A DNA stretch of 64,000 nt, taken from Natronobacterium haloterrestre (GTDB taxonomy: Archaea > Halobacteriota > Halobacteria > Halobacteriales > Natrialbaceae). The stretch spans positions 310,001-374,000 of the forward strand of contig NZ_FOKW01000001.1 in assembly GCF_900112205.1 (NCBI RefSeq), written 5' to 3'. This document shows, in pieces, positions 43,865 through 52,104 of the stretch. Each line of letters opens with the position of its first letter. The stretch's first letter is position 1. A model generated the notes under the pieces. The model did no database searches and was not told where the DNA came from. It worked only from the letters and a program-made list of their open reading frames with translations. The translations under genes were made by a program, and so were the position numbers.

Positions 43865-44365
43865 TCAGTCGTCGGCCGGTGCGCCCTCGCGGACGTTGAC
43901 CGCCATCCCCGTCTCGAAATCCGCGATCGCGTCCGCGTCCAGTTCGGCGCGGCCGACCGCGAGCAGTTCGCCGCGCTCGTGGACGACGAGCACCTCGTCG
44001 CCCGGCCGGATCTCCGACCCCGCCTCGAGGACGAACTTCGCGAAGACGTTCTTTTCCTCGCGGACGAACGGTTCGCTCTCGTCGTCGACGACGACGCGGT
44101 ACGCGGGATACTCGAGGGCGGCCGCGAGTCGACGGCCGCCCTCGAGGCCGAGCGTGAACCGGCCGTCGGTGCCGAAGGAGGCGATCCGGCCGTTTTCGGC
44201 GTGGATCTGCTGTGGTCGGCCCGAAGAGGTTCGTTTGATCGTCAGCGACTCCGACTCGGACTCCGCGGGCGGGAACATCGCCTCGCCCGCGCCCGCGCCG
44301 AACTGGTAGTCGGCGATCGTCCGGAGCGTCGACGGTCCCGCCGACCCGTCTGCTGGCTCGCTCAT
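43865..44365 (-). CDS. PUA-domain RNA-binding protein
   Basis: The 166-residue protein has an N-terminal part (LRTIADYQFGAGAGEAMFP) and a C-terminal PUA domain of about residues 90-160 (YRVVVDDESEPFVREEKNVFAKFV, IRPGDEVLVVHERGELLAVGRAEL). It resembles the PUA portion associated with archaeal tRNA-guanine transglycosylase and small PUA proteins. It probably binds structured RNA such as tRNA. It lies 141 nt upstream of NAC/trmI on the same strand, in a translation-related neighbourhood. Confidence 0.85.
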   Translation of the reverse strand: MSEPADGSAGPSTLRTIADYQFGAGAGEAMFPPAESESESLTIKRTSSGRPQQIHAENGRIASFGTDGRFTLGLEGGRRLAAALEYPAYRVVVDDESEPFVREEKNVFAKFVLEAGSEIRPGDEVLVVHERGELLAVGRAELDADAIADFETGMAVNVREGAPADD

Positions 44366-44482
44366 CGCCCCGAGTTCGACCCTCGACGGAGAAAACCCTT
44401 CGCTTGCCGTCGGGCGCTCGCCGGGCCGAAAGGGAAACGAGGCGAAAAGAACCGCTTCATTTCGCCCGGACGAATCAGGAAC

Positions 44483-44490
44483 GTTATATA
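44483..44490 (+). promoter_or_regulatory. TATA box of the small membrane protein at 44515
   Basis: TTATATAG is centred about 28 nt upstream of the ATG at 44515, the leaderless spacing. It is one of the clearest promoters in the window. Confidence 0.65.
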
Positions 44491-44514
44491 GGTCGACCCG
44501 CTATCCAGACGTGA

Positions 44515-44697
44515 ATGGATCTGACGCAGGTCGCGCTCGGCACGGGGCTGCTCGCGGTGAGCACCCTGACGTTCGTCGGGCCGGCGGCGCTCGAGTCACA
44601 CGTCGTCTACGCCCTGACCGCGATCGCCCTCGTGGTGGGTGCCGGAGCGCTACTCGTGAATCTGGCGCGGGAAGCCACGGTGGCCGGCTCGAGGTAG
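44515..44697 (+). CDS. Small two-helix membrane protein
   Basis: The 60-residue protein consists almost wholly of two membrane segments (about 5-26, QVALGTGLLAVSTLTFVG, and 30-50, VVYALTAIALVVGAGALLV), followed by a short polar tail (REATVAGSR). The strong TATA box 28 nt before the ATG supports it as a real, leaderless gene. No function is evident. The following 133 nt hold only GGACTC-type short repeats (about 44751-44800) before the convergent LabA-like gene. Confidence 0.72.
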   Translation: MDLTQVALGTGLLAVSTLTFVGPAALESHVVYALTAIALVVGAGALLVNLAREATVAGSR

Positions 44698-44830
44698 CGG
44701 CAGGCGACCACGACGGGCGAGAGGGTCGCCGACTTGGACGTTCTCGACGGACTGTTCGGACTCGGACTCGTACTAGGACTCGCACTCGTACCCGTATCCG
44801 CACCTCTCTCGACTCGCCACCGGGTGCCGA

Positions 44831-45328
44831 TCAGAGCAGGAACGTCTCGTGGCGTTCGCCAAGATCGAGAAAGGCGTCGGCCTCCGCGATCAGTTCCTCG
44901 GCGGTCGAGGACTCGAAGGCCATCACTTCGACGCGGACGCCCTCGTGGCGCAGGTGTGAGCAGAGCCGCGAGAAGTCCCCGTCGCCCGTACAGAGGACGA
45001 CCGTATCGACGTGGTTCGCGAGGGTCACTGCGTCGAGGCTCATCCCGACGTCCCAGTCGGCCTTCTTCGACCCGTCCGAGAACGTCTTGATGTCCTTGAT
45101 CTTCGTCTCGAAGCCGATGTCGACCAGCGCGTCGAAGAAACTCTCCTCCTCGGGCGCGTCGGCGCGGATGACGTACGCGATCGCGCGGGTCAGCTGTCGG
45201 TCCTGGACGGCCTTCTCGAGCAGTGCCGAGTAGTCGATGTTCCGGCTGTGAAGGCTCTGTGCGGTGTGATAGAGGTTTTGGGCGTCGACGAGCACGGCGA
45301 CGCGCTGGTCCTGATGGATTTCGGTCAC
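44831..45328 (-). CDS. NYN domain protein, LabA/DUF88-like
   Basis: LabA-like proteins have a PIN-type nuclease fold. The 165-residue protein starts at GTG 45328 (MTEIHQDQRVAVLVDAQNLYHTAQ). It has the acidic active-site candidates in VDAQNL (Asp16), KKADWDVGMSLDAV and CTGDGDFSRL. A TATA stretch (TTTTTAC on the bottom strand, about 45352-45357) is 27 nt before this GTG, which supports it over an ATG 26 codons upstream. The target RNA is unknown. A conserved haloarchaeal gene; its neighbours are a small membrane protein and HtpX. Confidence 0.88.
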   Translation of the reverse strand: MTEIHQDQRVAVLVDAQNLYHTAQSLHSRNIDYSALLEKAVQDRQLTRAIAYVIRADAPEEESFFDALVDIGFETKIKDIKTFSDGSKKADWDVGMSLDAVTLANHVDTVVLCTGDGDFSRLCSHLRHEGVRVEVMAFESSTAEELIAEADAFLDLGERHETFLL

Positions 45329-45351
45329 AGCTAGGAGTGTGACGTGGTACC

Positions 45352-45358
45352 GTAAAAA
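45352..45358 (-). promoter_or_regulatory. TATA box deciding the GTG start of the LabA-like gene
   Basis: ATTTTTA on the bottom strand is centred about 27 nt before the GTG at 45328 and inside the longer alternative frame. The longer form would therefore not be fully transcribed from it. Confidence 0.5.
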
Positions 45359-45465
45359 TCGCGTCGATCGTGACGGTTTCTGTGATCGTGGCTCGAACGT
45401 GACCACGACCGCAACGAGCGGCGAGAAGGACGACCGGAGACGGGCCGGGGCCGAGTCGAACCCGG

Positions 45466-46290
45466 TTAGCTCCGGAGCTTCTCGATGCGCTTTTCGGTCG
45501 GCGGGTGGGTCGCGAACACCGTCTGGAGCAGTCCGCGCTCGGAGTTGAAGATACAGAGCGCGGCCGTGCTGTCGTCGATGGTCGATTCGCGGTTCTCGGC
45601 TCCCTTCGAGATTTTCTCGAGCGCTCGAGCGAGCGGATCGCCGCTGCCGATGTACTGTCGGGCGTCGTCGTCGGCGACGTACTCGCGGTACCGCGAGATC
45701 GCCATCACCAGCACCGTGACGAGCATCTGGGCGAACATCGAGAGGATCCAGCCGACGATGAAGCCGCCGGGGTTGTCGTCACCGGCGAACACGTAGACGA
45801 AGTACACGGCGTAGCCGACCATCATCCCGATGGAACTGCCGACCGTCATCATCAGCACGTCCCGGTTCTTGATGTGGGCCAGTTCGTGAGCGATGACGCC
45901 CTCGAGTTCGTCGCGGTCGAGCAGGCGGATGAGTTCCTCGCTGACGACGACGACGCCGTTACCTTTGCGGCCGGTGGCGAAGGCGTTGGGGACGCCCATC
46001 TTCTGGACCATTAGCTTGGGCTTGTCGATGCCCATGTCACGGCTCAGCGACTCCGTCATCCGGTGGATATCGGCGTACTGGCCGCTTTCGGGCATCTCTT
46101 CGGCCCCTCTGGTCGCGGCCCAGGTACCGATCTTGTACTGGATGAACGGGAACGTGACCAGAAGCAGGAGGACGATCGGCCAGGCACCCGTACCGAGCAT
46201 CGTCAGCCCGACGAGCCCGACGAACAGGTACAGCGCCGCCAGGATCGAGCCGACGACGAACATCCGTACTTTCAGTCCGAAGTCTGTCAT
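45466..46290 (-). CDS. htpX: Protease HtpX homologue (M48)
   Basis: HtpX is a membrane zinc protease for misfolded membrane proteins. The 274-residue protein has two N-terminal membrane segments (about 8-32 and 36-52) and NAFATGRKGNGVVVVSEELI. The zinc motif HELAH lies at about 135-139. Two further segments and RYREYVADDDAR, carrying the third ligand, follow, with the end FATHPPTEKRIEKLRS. The ATG at 46290 is supported by a TATA box (TTATACA on the bottom strand, 46314-46320), 27 nt away. It is a paralogue of the longer M48 protease at 31603-32829. Confidence 0.94.
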   Translation of the reverse strand: MTDFGLKVRMFVVGSILAALYLFVGLVGLTMLGTGAWPIVLLLLVTFPFIQYKIGTWAATRGAEEMPESGQYADIHRMTESLSRDMGIDKPKLMVQKMGVPNAFATGRKGNGVVVVSEELIRLLDRDELEGVIAHELAHIKNRDVLMMTVGSSIGMMVGYAVYFVYVFAGDDNPGGFIVGWILSMFAQMLVTVLVMAISRYREYVADDDARQYIGSGDPLARALEKISKGAENRESTIDDSTAALCIFNSERGLLQTVFATHPPTEKRIEKLRS

Positions 46291-46702
46291 AGGCGTTCGT
46301 AAGCAATCACGATGTATAAGCTTCGCGGGATATACCGCCCGACGGCTCGGCGTGATATCCCGGTCGATCCGCGCGCCGTTCCGGCAGCACCTGTCAGGGA
46401 TCGGTCCAGTTCCGGCAGTGAACTGTCGTCCCGGGCCGACCGTCTCGAGGCCAAAACGGCAGGTAACGTAATCCATAAGTCCGTTCCCCTCGCGCTAACG
46501 CGTATGCTACGCTCCGCTCGGGTTGCAGGTTACGCTGCCGGAAGCGGAGCGTGTGCGGTTGCCGTTCCTTTTGCTAAACCTGTCAAAAAACGCGTCTGAA
46601 GGGTGCTCGAGGCGAGCGTAGCGACCTCGTCTCGGGCGCAGTTCAGGTGCGGACCGGATCGAACCGATCGACCACTGACCGACAGCCACGACACACTGGA
46701 TC
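46291..46702. other. 412-nt intergenic region upstream of dapA
   Basis: The left end holds the htpX promoter. A second promoter-like element, CATAAGT (46474-46480), points toward dapA. No AT-rich box lies 27 nt before the dapA ATG, so the lysine operon probably has a long 5' leader. A hairpin at 46509-46552 and a 31-codon open frame (46504-46599) lie in this leader. Beyond that, 46600-46702 shows nothing distinctive. Confidence 0.5.
46509..46552 (+). promoter_or_regulatory. Hairpin in the putative dapA leader
   Basis: ACGCTCCGCT (46509-46518) and AGCGGAGCGT (46543-46552) are perfect 10-nt inverted copies with a 24-nt loop. The stem lies inside a 31-codon frame starting at ATG 46504, itself about 27 nt after CATAAGT. 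The frame ends in a run containing three AAA lysine codons before TGA. An attenuator-like role for lysine genes is speculative. Confidence 0.35.
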
Positions 46703-47641
46703 ATGACACACGACATCGACCTTTCGGGCGTCTTCCCGGCAATGTGTACGCCCTTCGACGAGAACGAGCGCATCGACTTCGAAACCCTTCGCGAGGACGC
46801 ACGGCGACTCGAGGCCGCGGGCGTCGACGGGTTAGTCCCCGTCGGCTCCACGGGGGAGTCGGCGACGCTGTCCCACGACGAACACGTCGAGGTCGTCGAG
46901 GCGGTCGTCGACGCCGTCGACGACGTCCCCGTCATCGCGGGATCGGGTTCGAACAACACCCCAGAGGCACTGGAACTCTCCGAGCGATCGGCCGAGGTCG
47001 GCGCGGACGGCCTGTTGCTGATCTCGCCGTACTACAACAAGCCCGAACAGCGCGGCCTGATCGAACACTACGAGACGATTGCCGACGCCATCGACCTCCC
47101 CCAGATCGTCTACAACGTCCCCTCGCGGACGGGCCGCTCCATCGAACCCGACACGGCGGTCGAACTCGCCGCCCACGAGAACATCGCGGGCTACAAGGCC
47201 GCGAGCGGCGACCTCGGGCAGATCGGCGAGATCGCAGAGCGGACCCGCGACGAGGAGTTCGCGGTGCTGTCGGGCGACGACGCGCTCACGCTGCCGACCA
47301 TCTCCGTCGGCGGCACCGGCACCATCAGCGTCGCGGCGAACGTCGAACCCGAGCGCACCTGCGCGATGGTCGGCGCGGCCCTGGACGGCGACTACGCCCG
47401 CGCCCGCGAGATTCACCACGAACTCGGGCCGCTGTTCCGCGCACTGTTCGTCGAGACCAATCCGATCCCGGTCAAGGAAGCCATGGAAATCCGCGGCTAT
47501 GGGCCCGCGAGACTGCGCTCGCCGCTCTCGCGGCTCTCGGAGGAGTACCGTGCGGACCTCGAGTCGGTGCTCGCCGACCTCGAGGAGGGAGAGACCGAGT
47601 CGACTGCGGTCGCGAACGGCGGCCGGGAGGCCGATCGATGA
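46703..47641 (+). CDS. dapA: 4-hydroxy-tetrahydrodipicolinate synthase
   Basis: DapA condenses pyruvate with aspartate semialdehyde, the first step of lysine synthesis by the diaminopimelate route. The 312-residue protein has the substrate loop GSTGES, the catalytic Tyr137 in YNVPSRTG and the Schiff-base Lys165 in IAGYKAASGD. The start at ATG 46703 gives a normal N-terminus. The last codons overlap dapB (ATGA), indicating an operon with translational coupling. The upstream leader shows a hairpin that might regulate the operon. Confidence 0.96.
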   Translation: MTHDIDLSGVFPAMCTPFDENERIDFETLREDARRLEAAGVDGLVPVGSTGESATLSHDEHVEVVEAVVDAVDDVPVIAGSGSNNTPEALELSERSAEVGADGLLLISPYYNKPEQRGLIEHYETIADAIDLPQIVYNVPSRTGRSIEPDTAVELAAHENIAGYKAASGDLGQIGEIAERTRDEEFAVLSGDDALTLPTISVGGTGTISVAANVEPERTCAMVGAALDGDYARAREIHHELGPLFRALFVETNPIPVKEAMEIRGYGPARLRSPLSRLSEEYRADLESVLADLEEGETESTAVANGGREADR

Positions 47642-48411
47642 CCGTCGCGGTCGGCGTCACCGGTGCGACCGGCCGGATGGGCCGGGAGGTCGTCGCCGCC
47701 GCCCGCGAACGCGCGGACTGCGAGGTCGCGTTCGCGGTCAACCGCGAACCCGACGGGGGGACCGTCGAGGGGGTCGCGGTCGAACCGGCCGCGGAGTTCG
47801 ACGCCCTGCTCGGCGAGCACGAGCCCGACGCCGTCGTCGACTTTACGGGGCCCGACTCCGCGCTCGAGTACGCCCACGCCTGCGTCGAGGCCGACGCGGA
47901 GGTCGCCTTCGTGACGGGAACGACGGGGTTCGACGACGCGGCGTTCGCCGACCTCGAGGCCGCGAGCGAGTCGATCCCACTGTTGCACGCGCCGAACTTC
48001 GCCCGCGGGGTCCAGGCGCTGGTCAACGTCGTCGGGCAGGCGGTGCGGAACCTGCCCGGCTACGACGTGGAACTCGTCGAGACCCACCACAACGGCAAGC
48101 GCGACGCCCCCAGCGGCACGGCGAACCGGCTCCTCGAGGAGATCGAGGCGAACGGCGACTTCGCGGGGAGGAACCACGGCCGCGAGGGCGAGGAGCCACG
48201 CGAGGAAGGCGAGATCGGCGTCCACGCCCTGCGTGCGGGCGACGTCACGGGCGAACACGAGGTCGTCCTCGCGGGCAACGACGAGGAGGTACGGCTGACC
48301 CACCGCGCCGAGGACCGCGGCGTCTTCGCCGCGGGCGCGGTCGACGCGGCAGTCTGGATCGCAGGACGAAAGGCGGGACGGTACGACTTTGCGGACGTGA
48401 TCGACGAATGA
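47638..48411 (+). CDS. dapB: 4-hydroxy-tetrahydrodipicolinate reductase
   Basis: DapB reduces the DapA product with NAD(P)H. The 257-residue protein has the dinucleotide-binding VGVTGATGRMGREVV at the N-terminus, FVTGTTGF, and the active-site stretch ETHHNGKRDAPSGTA with the catalytic His-His and Lys. Both ends overlap neighbours by 4 nt (ATGA), with dapA before and dapD after. Length is normal. Confidence 0.96.
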   Translation: MTVAVGVTGATGRMGREVVAAARERADCEVAFAVNREPDGGTVEGVAVEPAAEFDALLGEHEPDAVVDFTGPDSALEYAHACVEADAEVAFVTGTTGFDDAAFADLEAASESIPLLHAPNFARGVQALVNVVGQAVRNLPGYDVELVETHHNGKRDAPSGTANRLLEEIEANGDFAGRNHGREGEEPREEGEIGVHALRAGDVTGEHEVVLAGNDEEVRLTHRAEDRGVFAAGAVDAAVWIAGRKAGRYDFADVIDE

Positions 48412-49289
48412 GTGCACTCGAGAACGAAATCGCAGACCTGTGGACACGGTACGACAACGGAGACGTCACGGCGGAAACGGCCGACGAGGATGTCTCCGCT
48501 ACCCTCGAGGCGTTCCTCGAGGCCCTCGAGGCCGGCGAGGTCCGCGCCGCCGAGAAACGCGACAGCGCCGAGCAGCGCTCGGCTGGCTCCCGGACGTCGT
48601 CCGGGAACGGCGAGTGGGAGGTAAACGAGTGGGTCAAGCGGGGCATCCTGCTGAACTTCGGCCTGCGGGAGAACCGGGCGTTCGAGTACGGCGGCGTCGA
48701 TCACTACGACGTGCTCCCGCTGCGCGAGACGGGCGACCTCGGCGACCGCGGCACCCGGAACACGCCCGACGGGACGACGATCCGTCGGGGCGCGTACCTC
48801 GGCTCGGACTGTATCATGATGAGCCCGAGTTTCGTCAACATCGGCGCGTACGTCGGCGACGGAACGCTCGTCGACTCCTGTGATACCGTCGGATCGTGCG
48901 CACAGATCGGCGAGGACGTCAAACTCGGCGCGAACACCCTCATCGGGGGGGTACTGGAGCCGGTCGAGAGCGCACCCGTGATCGTCGAGGACGGCGTCTC
49001 CCTGGGCGCGGGCTGTCGGGTCACAAGCGGGTTCGTCGTCGGGGAGAACAGCGTCGTCGGCGAGAACACCCTCCTCACGCCCCGGATCCCGGTGTACGAT
49101 CTCGTCGAGGAAGAGGTGCTGTACGGGGAACTGCCGCCGGAACGGCGCGCGTTCACCCGGTTCGTCGAGTCCTCGGTCAGCGACCACGACCTCTTCGACG
49201 GCGGCGCGTACAAGCCCGCCGTCGTCGCGACGGACCTCGAGACGGAGACGCTCGAGGCGACCGAGCGCGAGGACACGCTCCGGGAGTAG
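48408..49289 (+). CDS. dapD: 2,3,4,5-tetrahydropyridine-2,6-dicarboxylate N-succinyltransferase
   Basis: DapD transfers a succinyl group onto tetrahydrodipicolinate, choosing the succinylase branch of lysine synthesis. The 293-residue protein has an N-terminal helical part (ENEIADLWTRYDNGDVTAET) and a left-handed beta-helix. The helix region includes IRRGAYLGSDCIMMSPSFVNIGAYVGDGTLVD, GSCAQIGEDVKLG and GVLEPVESAPVIVEDGVSLGAGC. An acidic or polar insert lies near residues 55-65. It overlaps dapB by 4 nt and is the last gene of the first dap block; a sensor-like gene follows after 69 nt. Confidence 0.95.
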   Translation: MSALENEIADLWTRYDNGDVTAETADEDVSATLEAFLEALEAGEVRAAEKRDSAEQRSAGSRTSSGNGEWEVNEWVKRGILLNFGLRENRAFEYGGVDHYDVLPLRETGDLGDRGTRNTPDGTTIRRGAYLGSDCIMMSPSFVNIGAYVGDGTLVDSCDTVGSCAQIGEDVKLGANTLIGGVLEPVESAPVIVEDGVSLGAGCRVTSGFVVGENSVVGENTLLTPRIPVYDLVEEEVLYGELPPERRAFTRFVESSVSDHDLFDGGAYKPAVVATDLETETLEATEREDTLRE

Positions 49290-49358
49290 CACCGGTTCGC
49301 CCTCGCCCCGTACTCCCGCGTCCCAAAACCAATTACCACGGAGACGTCTAATCGAACC

Positions 49359-50798
49359 GTGATACAGGGACGGAACGCGCCCGACAGTGACGACGAGACG
49401 CCAACCCCAGCGGCGCTCCGCGCTGATTTCGCAGATCGCGAGCTACCGCGCCACCTGGCGCTGTTTTACGACGGCCAGGACGAGCAACTGGCGGCGGCGA
49501 CGGCGTTCGTCGATTACGCCCTCCAGTCGGGTCACCGGTGTGTCTACCTGTACGACGACAACGTCGAATCTCGGATCGAGACGGCGCTACGGGCGATAGG
49601 GATCGACGTCGAGGACCGGATCGAGGCCGGCGACCTCTGGATCGAGGACGCGTCGGAGCGCTATCTCGAGAACGGGTTCGATCCCGATCGAATGATCGAC
49701 ACGCTCGAGCGGGCCTGCGAGGCGGCCGTCGACGACGGATACGAGGGACTCTTCGTCGCGGGCGAGAATAGCTGGTGTTTCCATACCGAGGAGACGTTCG
49801 ACCACGTCCTGGAATTCGAGGCGCAGTTCGACACGACCTGTCCCGAACTCCCGGTGACGGCGCTCTGTCAGTACGACCTCGCGCGGTTCGGCGAGGAGTC
49901 GATCGCGAAGGCGCTGTGGACTCACGAGCGGATCATCTACCGGAACACGATCTGCGAGAACCCCTACTACGTCCCGCCGGAACGGTACCGCTCGCAGCCG
50001 AAGCCGGAGTTGAACGCCAGACTCATGCTCGAACAGACCTACGACCTCTCCCGGACCCGGCAGGTGGTCGAGAACCGCGAGCAACGGTTGACGGTCGTCA
50101 ACCGCGTGTTACGGCACAATATCCGCAACGACCTCAACACCGCCCTGGGGATGCTCGAGACCCTCGCCGACGACGAGCGACTCGAGCCGACCGAACGCGA
50201 GTGGGTCGAGGCGGCCCTCGACTCGACGCGGCAGGTCGTGGAGATCGCCGACAAGGCACGGTACGTCCAGCGAACCGTCGAGGAACCACGGATCCAGCCG
50301 CTGTCGCTCGCCGACGTCGTCGATCGGGCGCGCGAACGGGTCGCCGACGAACACGACCGGACGAGCCCTGACTCGTCCGATCGGCCACTGATCGAGGTCA
50401 GCGGCCCGGTCGACCAGACGATACTGACCGACCCCTCCCTCGAGGCGGCGCTCGCCGAGTTGTTCTCGCTCGCGGTCTCCGGCCAGGGAACGGGGCCGGT
50501 TCGCCTCGCGGTCGGTCTCCCATCCGAGCGGGTCGTCGAACTCGCGCTCGTGAGCGAGACGCGGATGCTCGAGCCGGCCGATCGGCGCGCCCTCGAACTG
50601 GGCGAGGAGACCCCGCTCGAGCACGGCAGCGGGCTCGGGATCTGGCTGATCAAGTGGGTCGTCGAGAACTCCCACGGGACCCTGTCGTTCCCCGAGGCGG
50701 AGGACCGGCGGCTCGCGATCGAACTCCCGCGGTTGCCCCCCGATCAGGTGGGCGAGTGGGAGAGCGACGACGGCCCGGCCTCCGGCCGGAAGGCGTGA
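49359..50798 (+). CDS. MEDS-domain sensor protein with degenerate histidine kinase module
   Basis: The 479-residue cytoplasmic protein starts at GTG 49359. It has a MEDS domain at about 28-195 (HLALFYDGQDEQLAAATAFVDYAL, GDLWIEDASERYL), a family of methanogen/methylotroph sensors with RecA-like fold. A histidine-kinase dimerisation segment with the H-box VLRHNIRNDLNTAL lies near residue 245. The ATPase part has a recognisable GSGLGIWLIKWVV G-box, but the N-box Asn and the DxGxG box are not visible. It may therefore lack ATP-dependent kinase activity. It interrupts the lysine genes. Confidence 0.82.
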   Translation: MIQGRNAPDSDDETPTPAALRADFADRELPRHLALFYDGQDEQLAAATAFVDYALQSGHRCVYLYDDNVESRIETALRAIGIDVEDRIEAGDLWIEDASERYLENGFDPDRMIDTLERACEAAVDDGYEGLFVAGENSWCFHTEETFDHVLEFEAQFDTTCPELPVTALCQYDLARFGEESIAKALWTHERIIYRNTICENPYYVPPERYRSQPKPELNARLMLEQTYDLSRTRQVVENREQRLTVVNRVLRHNIRNDLNTALGMLETLADDERLEPTEREWVEAALDSTRQVVEIADKARYVQRTVEEPRIQPLSLADVVDRARERVADEHDRTSPDSSDRPLIEVSGPVDQTILTDPSLEAALAELFSLAVSGQGTGPVRLAVGLPSERVVELALVSETRMLEPADRRALELGEETPLEHGSGLGIWLIKWVVENSHGTLSFPEAEDRRLAIELPRLPPDQVGEWESDDGPASGRKA

Positions 50799-50872
50799 GC
50801 CCGGGGCCGCTCGAGTCCCAGCGCGCTCGGACGTCTGCCGGTGTCGTACCGGAACCGGCTCGAGGCGACGCC

Positions 50873-51067
50873 TTAGTACCCGCTCACCGCGTCGAAACAC
50901 CGGCCGCAGTACGTGTCGTCGTCGGTCGCCGCGTCGGGACCCGTTCGGGTGGTCTCCCGGATCCGTGCCGGAGAAACGTGTCTGAGAGCGCCGCAGGCCG
51001 TGGACTGCCCGTTGGACCGTGCGGGTTTGTGGATCGTTTTCGTCGATTCGTTGAGAACGACTCGCAT
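50873..51067 (-). CDS. Small Cys-containing protein, possible zinc binder
   Basis: The 64-residue protein begins MRVVLNESTKTIHKPARSNG and contains one CG pair (ACGALRHV) and a C-terminal CGRC (YCGRCFDAVSGY). This arrangement could form a zinc ribbon. Similar small proteins are conserved in haloarchaea as far as I recall, but function is unknown. A TATA box (ATTATA on the bottom strand, 51091-51096) about 26 nt before the ATG supports a leaderless gene. It is read against the surrounding lysine genes. Confidence 0.65.
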   Translation of the reverse strand: MRVVLNESTKTIHKPARSNGQSTACGALRHVSPARIRETTRTGPDAATDDDTYCGRCFDAVSGY

Positions 51068-51090
51068 ACTACTGGCACTCGAGCGATCGG

Positions 51091-51096
51091 TATAAT
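51091..51096 (-). promoter_or_regulatory. TATA box of the small Cys protein
   Basis: ATTATA on the bottom strand, centred about 26 nt before the ATG at 51067, fits leaderless transcription and supports the reality of this small gene. Confidence 0.55.
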
Positions 51097-51274
51097 GATC
51101 GTCCGTGATAGTGCTACGACGCCGACCGGGACAGTCTCTCGCGACGGTACGACGGAAACCGGGCGGCCCGGTCGGTAGCGATCGGGACAGTCTCGATCGT
51201 AGAGACGAGTCGACGACGGTCATCTTTTCGATATCACCCGGATCCCTCTTCCGTCCGACACGCCAACGTCGTGT

Positions 51275-52039
51275 ATGCAGCTCCCACCGATCGGGCTCGG
51301 GACCATGGGAATCGAGGCCCCCGAGACGATCGCGACCGCCCTCGAGGTCGGCTACAGACACCTCGACACCGCACAGATCTACGGGAACGAGGGCGTCGTC
51401 GGCGACGGCCTCGCCCGGAGCGACGTTTCGCGCGAGAAGGTCCAGGTCGCGACGAAGGTCTGGGCCGACAGCCTCGAGCCAGACGCCGTCCGTCGAACGA
51501 CCGAGGAGAGCCTCGAGCGACTGGGCCTCGAGTCGGTCGACCTGCTGTACGTTCACCGACCGATCGAGACCTACGACCCGGAGCGGACGCTGCCCGCGTT
51601 CGACGCCCTCTCCGACGCAGGGGTCGTCGACGGAATCGGACTGAGTAACTTCTCCCGCGAGGAACTCGAGACCGCCCGTGGGGTTCTCGACGCGCCGATC
51701 GCGGCCCACCAGGTCGAGTACCACCCGCTCTTCCAGCCGGAGAACCTCCTCGAGCACGCCCGCGAGCACGGCTATCCGCTCGTTGCGTACTCGCCGCTGG
51801 CGAACGGCCGCGCCGGGGAGATCGAGGCGGTCGTCGCCGTCGCCGAGAAACACGACGTCACGCCCGAGGCCGTCTGTCTCGCCTGGCTCGCCGCGAAGGA
51901 CGGGGTCGTCCCGATCCCGAAAGCCAGCAGCCGCGGGCACCTGACGGCGAACCTCGAGGCCCGGGCGATCGACCTCGAACCGGCCGACGTCGAGCGGATC
52001 GACGGCATCGAGCGGACCGAAGAGCTGTTTCCCGAGTAG
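51275..52039 (+). CDS. Aldo/keto reductase
   Basis: Aldo/keto reductases reduce aldehydes and ketones with NADPH. The 254-residue protein has the complete catalytic tetrad Asp31, Tyr36 (GYRHLDTAQIYGNE), Lys61 (VATKVW) and His94 (LLYVHRP). The cofactor region VPIPKASSRGHLTANLEA lies near the C-terminus. It is short for the family but complete. It is followed by lysA after 65 nt on the same strand. A role in lysine metabolism is possible from position but not supported by motif. Confidence 0.93.
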   Translation: MQLPPIGLGTMGIEAPETIATALEVGYRHLDTAQIYGNEGVVGDGLARSDVSREKVQVATKVWADSLEPDAVRRTTEESLERLGLESVDLLYVHRPIETYDPERTLPAFDALSDAGVVDGIGLSNFSREELETARGVLDAPIAAHQVEYHPLFQPENLLEHAREHGYPLVAYSPLANGRAGEIEAVVAVAEKHDVTPEAVCLAWLAAKDGVVPIPKASSRGHLTANLEARAIDLEPADVERIDGIERTEELFPE

Positions 52040-52104
52040 CCGGTTTCGGCGGGTTTCGACCCGAACCCAAACCCTTGAATCCTCGCGGTCGCTTGGAGGG
52101 AGTA

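Noticed and set aside
46312-46599. A 95-codon frame between htpX and dapA
   Set aside because: The first two thirds have no protein-like features and overlap the htpX promoter; only the last 31 codons, with their own TATA-like element, are discussed as a possible leader frame.
46500-46702. Known lysine riboswitch in the dapA leader
   Set aside because: Only one simple hairpin is visible; the multi-helix core of the bacterial lysine riboswitch is not recognisable, and none is known to me from haloarchaea.
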